Shown piece by piece: positions 57,966 to 64,000 of a DNA stretch of 64,000 bases. Both the position numbers and the translations under genes were made by a program. Below the pieces are notes generated by a model. The model was not told where the DNA came from and ran no database searches. It saw nothing but the letters and a program-made list of their open reading frames with translations. Each line of letters opens with the position of its first letter. Position 1 is the first letter of the stretch. Source of the stretch: Pisolithus tinctorius (taxonomy: Eukaryota > Basidiomycota > Agaricomycetes > Boletales > Pisolithaceae); the NCBI GenBank assembly GCA_024663395.1, contig JANFAH010000033.1, positions 1 to 64,000 of the forward strand, in the 5' to 3' direction.

Positions 57966-58572
57966 ATGCGATTCTGCTTCGTGTCCTAAATGGATTGTGC
58001 GATAAAGAGCTCGCAGCGCTCGTGTTTGATTGGTCGGGCTAGCGATGAAATTTAACTCATGGCAAATTAACGTGACATGCCAAGTTCATGTGGCAGACTT
58101 GGTCGCAAGAAGCTTCCGCAGCACTGCAACTTACCCTGCACAGAGACAATCAAGCTCATGAATCATCATCCCGCTGTACGGCGCAAAGCTCGGGCCGGCG
58201 GTTTGTGCACTGGAATCTATTGGAATTTTGGAGGGCTATGGCAATGTTGTGATCCAATGCGGGAAATACCTACGATAGGCAACTAATCTGCACTCACCCG
58301 GCGTCCTGATAAATCTACCCCACACTTCTTCACGCAACTGAAACCCCCTGTATTGATGTGGGGGTGTATTAACAAACCATTATACCCGAGAAAGTCGAAG
58401 TCCATAGAAGCACATACATTTGTCCGTAGAGAAGTGTACACCAGTAGAAAGGATGTTACATTGGAAGACAGGAAGACAGGGAAGTATACAATAATATACA
58501 TCTGCAGGACAGATAGCGGGCTCGAGTCCAGTCTTACATCTTTCTTGTCCCAAGACCACGTAAAGAGTGACC
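57966..58572. other. Intergenic; start of tandem duplication unit
   Basis: No gene. From about 58100 the sequence is homologous (roughly 85-90%) to 60590-61000. Confidence 0.55.
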
Positions 58573-60165
58573 CTACACCATTGGAATAGGAGGACGCGAC
58601 TGTGCGCCACTCGTATTATATGAAGTGGTATCCCTTCCAGGGGTAAAACTCGTCAGCGGGAGAGACGAGTGTATTGACGGAACCGTTTGCGAGCCAGCAC
58701 CAGTATAGTACGTCATGGGAGACACAGTCCTCGGTTGCAAACCGGTCGTCGTAGACTGATCAGATAGTTGGCGATTGTGCGTCTGCCAAATCGGGTTCTG
58801 CCCTCCATTTACTTCTGCCACCGGAGGAGTTCGGACGCGGCGATATCGCCGGCGTTTACATAGGATGTAGGTCCCAAAACCTAGGAGAAGAAGGAATGCA
58901 GCACCACCCACAGTGCCTCCAACGATGGCACCTAGGTTACTGGAGTGAGATTCAGTGGATCCAGTGGATGAAGTAGACGCATTTGGGTCTAAGTCCGTCT
59001 TGTCTGATTACATTCACCTAAATGAGAGAAGACGAAGGTGATATGGATGTCTCACTTTCTTGGTAGTACTGATAAGCTTGTTGCTCATTCCAGATTTGCG
59101 CTTCCCAAGTCGTCGCTTTCGAGAGTGTGAGTTAGGACGTCTGTGTTGTGATGTATCCACATACGATCGATGGCGGCCCAGTAAGGAATAGTTTCGTTTC
59201 CTGCTATAGAATAAGTGGAGGGGAAGTACCTAGTGAATCACGTATCAGAAGCAAGATAGCACATAGATGAAATACCAAAACTGACACATCCGTGTCGCTG
59301 GACGTGCAATTCTGGACAAATGTTGGCCATCTGAATTAGCAGGGTTAGGCTCGGAAGAACGTATTAAAGGTACTGCGAAGTTGCTCACGTCTGCAAACTG
59401 TCCGTATTGTTGGCGCCCTGGCAAAACGTGCACGCCATCATCAGGTTATAGCAGGACCAAGAACTTGAAAGCTCCATGAGTCGGTGGTTATGATGTTAGG
59501 CGGCCAAGTCAAATCATACCAATAGCAGGGCGTGACCGTTTGTCCAGAGGGTCCGTCGTAATGAGATCCTGGAGGTAAAGCAGGCTGCGTCCAAGCTACA
59601 AAGAACTTATCAACGCAACACCTCAGCAGTGGCAAGGGGGGAACCTACTGTTTCCGACACAGGCCGCTATAACGTAGGCAACGAGCAGACAAGGAGGCAT
59701 GGTTTCCTGGTTGTCCATCCATTCATACCCGCTCTCACATTGAGCTAAGGAGGTGATGCTGCGTATATATGGATGGAGTAGCATCGTTGACGCTGTAGAA
59801 TGCGGGTACGACGCTACAACAAGAAACAACAACTGGAAGATAATTGTCGCCAGTTTGCCCAGGGTGGATGTTGGCCACGGCAGCCTCATGACGGACCTCG
59901 CGGCCTTCAAAACATGAGGTAACGCTGAAGAAGCTCAGATCACAGTACCCACGCCATGCACTTTGATATCTGTCACAAGACACAGTGCAGTGCCGGCTAT
60001 CGCCGCTAGGGTTTACCTGGCTGGCCATCCAAGTAAGTTCCAGGTATGTGTGAGAAAAGATATAGAAACTTGCAGGCTTCCAACTTCCCTAGCTGCTTAC
60101 ATAATGGGAGGTCTTCCAGTCATGTGGCACTACCACAATGGAGCAGACTTTCATCAAGTCCGGCA
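58100..60165. repeat. Tandem duplication, unit 1
   Basis: Unit of about 2.4 kb repeated at 60590-62580; corresponding gene ends are 2,423-2,424 bp apart (58573/60996; 59889/62313). Substitutions are spread over coding and non-coding parts, with insertions such as 60166-60590 between the units. Confidence 0.85.
58573..59889 (-). CDS. Secreted/single-pass membrane protein, paralogue A
   Basis: Reverse strand. ATG 59889 opens a signal peptide (LATIIFQLLFLVVASYPHST), then CESGYEWMDNQETMPPCLLV and YVIAACVGN; after an intron come PALPPGSHYDGPSGQTVTPC and SSWSCYNLMMACTFCQGANN, later SIAGNETIPYWAAID, TTWEAQIWNEQQAYQYYQE, and a transmembrane helix GAIVGGTVGGAAFLLLLGFG followed by basic CKRRRYRR. The cytosolic tail is Ser/Thr/Pro-rich. 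The layout (signal, Cys-rich ectodomain with SxNxxxACxxCQ, one helix, disordered tail) is a large uncharacterised family in mushrooms; a sensor-like role at the cell surface is only inference. Introns of about 45-60 nt; frames join. Confidence 0.7.
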
Positions 60166-60590
60166 ATAAAGCTTCACAGAGCATTACAATGTTATATAAA
60201 GCATTTACAATGGTGAACCCAAGCATGGCCAATGGTAAATTAAGGAATATCAAGGTGTAAGGCTACATCTGCAAAACTACCTGAGGGGATGAGCAGTGTA
60301 TGGATGCCTCCGTTTGGAAGTGACTTGTCGTAACCAAGTCGTAACGCTCCTTTCGCACTCGGTAAAACACTTATTGGCCAATGAGAGGGCTTGCTCAAGT
60401 ACGAAAGGCTTGTCAACAGCCGTGTCGCGTAGCTGTTTCCCAGAGGTAGTAGTGATGTTACATAAATGGGGAATTGAGCTGTCACTAGAGTCCAGTGACC
60501 AGTCTATTAGCCACTTGGCCAGCTGGACACCTGTCCTAGGTTTTGCCGATATCAAGTTCATCCGGCAAACTTGAGTATAAGAAGCTTCTG
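60166..60590. other. Sequence between duplication units
   Basis: Not shared with the other unit. A reverse open frame (60636-60277, about 119 codons) has no recognised domain and no clear ATG/intron context. Confidence 0.4.
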
Positions 60591-62580
60591 CAGCACTACA
60601 ACTTACCACACACAGATAATCAAGTTCATGAATCATCCTGCTGTATGGCGCAAAGCTCGGGCCTGCTGTTTATGCACTGGAATCTATCGGAATTCTGGAG
60701 GGTTATAGCAATGCTGTGATCCAATGCGGGACATACCTACAATAGGCAGCCAATCTGCACTCGCCCCGACGTCCTAATAGATCTACCCCACACTTCTTCA
60801 CACAACCGAGACAGAAAGTCAAGTCCAAAGAAGTACATAAATTTGTCCACAAAAAAATGTACATCGGTAGAGAGGACATTACATTGGAAGGCAGGGTGAC
60901 AGGGACGCATATAATAATCTACATCCACAGAGCAGATAGCGAGTTCAGGTATGGTCTTACATCTTTCTTGTCCAAAGACCGCGTGAAGAATGACACTACA
61001 CCATTGGAGCGGGAGGACGCAGCTGTGCGCCCCTCGTATTATATGAAGCGGTATCCGCTCCGAAGGTGGAACTCGTCAGCGGGAGAGACGAGCGCAACGA
61101 CGGAACTGTTTGCGACCCAGTACCAGTATAGTACGTCATGGAAGACACAGTCATCGGTTGCAAACCGGTCGCTGTAGACTGGTCAGATAGTTGGAGATTG
61201 TGCATCTGCCAGTTCGGATTCTCCCCTCCATTTACTTCTGCAACCGGGGGAGATCGGACGCGGCGATACTGCTGGCGTTTACACAAGATGTAGGTTCCAA
61301 CACCTAGGAGAAGAACAAATGCAGCACCGCCCACAGTGCCTCCAACGATGGCACCTAGGTTGCTGGATTGAGATCCAGTGGACGCAGTAGACACATTTGG
61401 GTTTAGGTCCGTCTTGTCTGATTGCATTCACCTAAATGAGAGAAGACGAAGGTGATGTGGATGTCTCACTTTCTTGGTAGTACTGATAAGCTTCTTGTTC
61501 ATTCCAGATTTGCCCTTCCCAATTCGTTGCTTTTGAGAGTGTGGGTTAGCAGGTCTATATTGTGATGTATCTACGCACGATTGATGGCGGCCCAGTAGGG
61601 AATAGTTTGGTTTCCCGCTATAGAATAGCCGGAGGGGAAGTACCTAGTGAATCACGTATCAGACGCAAGATGGCATAAAGACTGAAAAACCAAAACTAAC
61701 ACATTCGTCTCGCTGGACGTGCAATTCTCGACGAATGTTGGCCATCTGAATTAGCAGGGTTGGGCTTGGAAGAATGTATTAAGGGTAATGCAAAGTTACT
61801 CACGTTTGCAAGTTATAACCGTCCGAACTGTTGGTGCTCTGGCAAAGCGTGCACGCCATCATCAGGTTATAGCAGGACCAAGAACTTAAAAGCTCGATAA
61901 GTCGGTGGTTATGATGTTAGGCGACCAAGTCAACTCATACCAAGAGCAGGGTGTGACCGTTTGTCCTGCGGGGCCGTCGTATTGAGATCCCGGAAGTAAG
62001 GCAGGCAGCGTCCAATCTACAAAAAACTTATCAACGCAATGCCTGAGCGGTAGCAAGGGGGGAACCTACTGGTTCTGGCACAGGCCGATATAACGTAGGC
62101 AACGAGTAGACAAGGACTGGTGGTTTCCTGGTTCTGCATCCATTCATAGTCGCTCGAGCAATGAGCTTGGGAGCTGATGTCTGCGCGCAGATACGGGTGG
62201 AGTAGAATCGTTGACGCTGTAGAATGCGGGTACGGCGCTACGATAAGAAACAACAACTGGAGGATAATGGTCACCCGTCTGCCCAAGGCGGACGTTGGCC
62301 ATCGCAGCCTCATGGTAGACCTCACTGCCTTCAAAAAGTGAGGTGACGTTGAAGTTGCTAGCCCAGATCATGGTACCCACGCCGTGCATTTTGATATCTA
62401 TCACAAGACACAGTCTAGTGGCTATCACCGCTGCGGGGGCGATGATGAAAATCCACTAGGGATTACTTGGTTGGCCATCCAGGTAAGTTCCAAGGATGTG
62501 TGAAGATGGAAACTTCAAACAGCTAGCTGCTTATATAACGGGAGGTCTCCCTGCAGTCTTGCCACTACTTCAACTTGTGG
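60590..62580. repeat. Tandem duplication, unit 2
   Basis: Homologue of 58100-60165 in the same orientation, as described there. Its distal end (TAAGTTCCAAGGATGTGTGA near 62485) matches TAAGTTCCAGGTATGTGTGA near 60033. Confidence 0.85.
60996..62313 (-). CDS. Secreted/single-pass membrane protein, paralogue B
   Basis: Same gene structure as paralogue A. ATG 62313 (MRLRWPTSALGRRVTIILQL) gives a signal peptide with LLFLIVAPYPHSTAS; then SDYEWMQNQETTSPCLLVAY, the ectodomain motif SCYNLMMACTLCQ, and the helix GAIVGGTVGGAAFVLLLGVG before CKRQQYRRVRSPPVAEVN. Compared with A the juxtamembrane basic cluster is QQY instead of RRY. The ectodomain has several substitutions and a short insertion (SDGYNLQ versus TDSLQ), but all Cys in the SYN-ACxxCQ motif are kept. 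No frameshift seen, so both copies are probably functional. Confidence 0.7.
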
Positions 62581-63180
62581 CCCTAGTTAATCCTATCATA
62601 TGTGGGACCACTACGACGGAGGACGCTTTACATAGATGGGAAATTGAATTGTCACCCCATCCATCTCATCGAAACCTTCCGATGGCGGTTTAATGCATTT
62701 GAAACTTCCATACACGTCCACGGTGGCTGCACACTATCTCAACGTGGCAAGCGTCAAGATAGCCGAATCGATAGTTCTTTCCAAAGCTGGATGCCATTTA
62801 AATCTGGCCATCCATACCCGTGTTCCGTTACGTTCCTGAGCGAAGACGCATTTTGGGACGATGACGCGGAAAACTGGGATTTTTTGTTCTTGAGTTATTA
62901 AGGCCATAACATCCGCTGATATTCCAATTCCCCGGCCCAGGCTTCGCAACATACACGCAGTGACTTCGAGCCACGTTCACGGGGTTCTTCCACCCGGCCT
63001 GTTCCAGAGAGCGCCGCCATCGACTGTCAAAGGAGGTATAGTCAGTGCCCCAGGCCAACGTCCCGTGTGACATATTTGCGCCTCCACACCTTACTTTTGC
63101 CGCGCGGGCTTTCCTTCCTCCCATCCTTGGTCTGTTCCACTCCGGTCAAAGCAAGCTTCGAGGTCGAGCCGTCGAGGCTT
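62581..63180. other. No supported gene
   Basis: Short open frames on both strands, none recognised; possibly the promoter of the third paralogue and unrelated sequence. Confidence 0.4.
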
Positions 63181-63189
63181 TTGTCTTGG

Positions 63190-64000
63190 ACGCTATGGCT
63201 TACAGCTGCCCTTCGGTTTCTGTACAATGTGCCTCGTACTTCACAAGCCAGTCCGGACTAGATCCATGTTGTGCCGCCCAGATGGTCGACCAATCCTGTG
63301 GGCTGAGCTGTTGGTCGTGGTTCAGACGTCCCTTGTAGACAGTTTCTGACATCTCATCCTGACAGACACGATATCGGCGAAGTCAAACTCAACCTTCAAA
63401 GAGAGTTTGTATATTCCTAATGCAACGACGGCTAGCTACACCACCTGGTCAATGCGCACAAGCCAACTGTATTCTATCCTGGATACTGACGATCGATATA
63501 CACAGTTCATGGGCAAGCTACAACCTCCTCAGTGCTTGCGCTATTTGCACGCAGCAGTCTACCTGGGCAAGGTGCGCCACTCGTCCACTCTGAAACCGCC
63601 GCTTTCGCTGACCCTGGCACAGCTGGGCCACATACAGTGCAAGTTGCGGAAACTACGTGTCTTCGACTACGTACGGCGTCCTTAGTACCTAATCGTAGGA
63701 TTCTCACGGGGAGCTAACAAGAAGCCTGTAGGTACTATCCTTGGGATCAAGGCTGCAGACTTCCGGAAAACGAAAAAATCCCATTCTTCGCGGCTACTAA
63801 TCGTACGCACCGGAGTTGGCGCTGCAATTATGTCAATTATCAAACTAATGCACCTCCCACAGCAATATATTGGACAAATGGTACATTCAACGAGAATGAA
63901 GCAGCTGTGAATGGATCATCAGGTATGTATGACTGGTACGTAAACGTATGGCGGAATCTTACCTTGCGTTAGGGACGCCCGACGTCACCGGACAACCACT
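63190..64000 (+). CDS. Third paralogue of the membrane-protein family, partial
   Basis: Forward strand, so it faces the tandem pair. Visible are QCASYFTSQSGLDPCCAAQM with VDQSCG (family N-terminal Cys pattern), IPNATTAS, PPGQCAQANC, the hallmark SWASYNLLSACAICTQQSTW, LPENEKIPFFAATN and AIYWTNGTFNENEAAVNGSS, in family order. The gene runs off the end of the window, before the transmembrane helix. The signal peptide is unclear: a hydrophobic LLSWTLWLTAALRFL lies just upstream in another frame. The joins around 63440-63510 do not resolve cleanly, so a small defect is possible. Much more diverged from A and B than they are from each other. Confidence 0.6.

Noticed and set aside
1..64000. tRNA, rRNA or CRISPR features
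   Set aside because: Scanned for B-box-like GGTTCGANTCC, rRNA-like conserved blocks and regular spacer arrays; no convincing case found.

Overview
The window looks like nuclear DNA of a filamentous basidiomycete, most likely an Agaricomycete. Genes are split by many short GT-AG introns of about 50-65 nt, many with a CTGAC/CTAAC-like branch site. Two genes encode the Tnp2-type (CACTA-like) transposases common in mushroom genomes, and the conserved genes (TRM2, CNNM/MAM3, ChaC, SDR) read as fungal proteins. No rRNA, tRNA or CRISPR array was recognised.

Layout. (1) 1-11 kb: a broken Tnp2-type transposase gene (3104-7378) sits between two inverted arms of about 2.9 kb (1-2875 and 7647-10530). 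Each arm carries two cargo genes: an unrecognised conserved protein, and a small five-exon gene with its own TATA box. (2) 11-14 kb: an acidic nuclear-type gene with tandemly duplicated exon units. (3) 14-29 kb: a collapsed plasma-membrane H+-ATPase pseudogene, an F-box/LRR gene, a RING-finger gene, two hypothetical genes and a WD40 gene with C-terminal membrane helices. The 3' end of the F-box gene and its flank (15008-16447) are repeated in inverted orientation at 25925-27369, next to a third copy of the cargo gene of region 1. (4) 30.9-32.8 kb: a degenerate repeat array that reverses direction halfway. (5) 33.0-37.9 kb: a segment with no CpG at all over 4,542 bp. It contains a mitochondrial-Hsp70-like pseudogene and a decayed fragment of the region-1 arm, as expected from methyl-CpG deamination of repeated DNA. 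(6) 38.2-43.9 kb: two inverted copies of a 1,811-bp element differing at one base that I could find; the left copy interrupts a second F-box gene. (7) 45.5-49.4 kb: a better preserved Tnp2-type transposase. (8) 50.5-58 kb: an ordinary gene-dense block with intact frames: SDR, ChaC glutathione cyclotransferase, CNNM/MAM3 transporter and TRM2 tRNA methyltransferase, the last two sharing a short divergent promoter. (9) 58-64 kb: a tandem duplication of about 2.42 kb carrying secreted/single-pass membrane proteins, with a third paralogue facing the other way.

The left 50 kb therefore reads as an accessory, transposon-shaped region of inverted duplications, pseudogenes and a CpG-erased island; the right 14 kb reads as housekeeping chromosome. 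Single-base frameshifts are frequent in the left part and absent from the conserved genes on the right. They may be real decay or uncorrected assembly indels; the sequence alone cannot decide. Splice sites were placed by eye from GT/GC-AG signals plus reading-frame continuity and should be treated as models.
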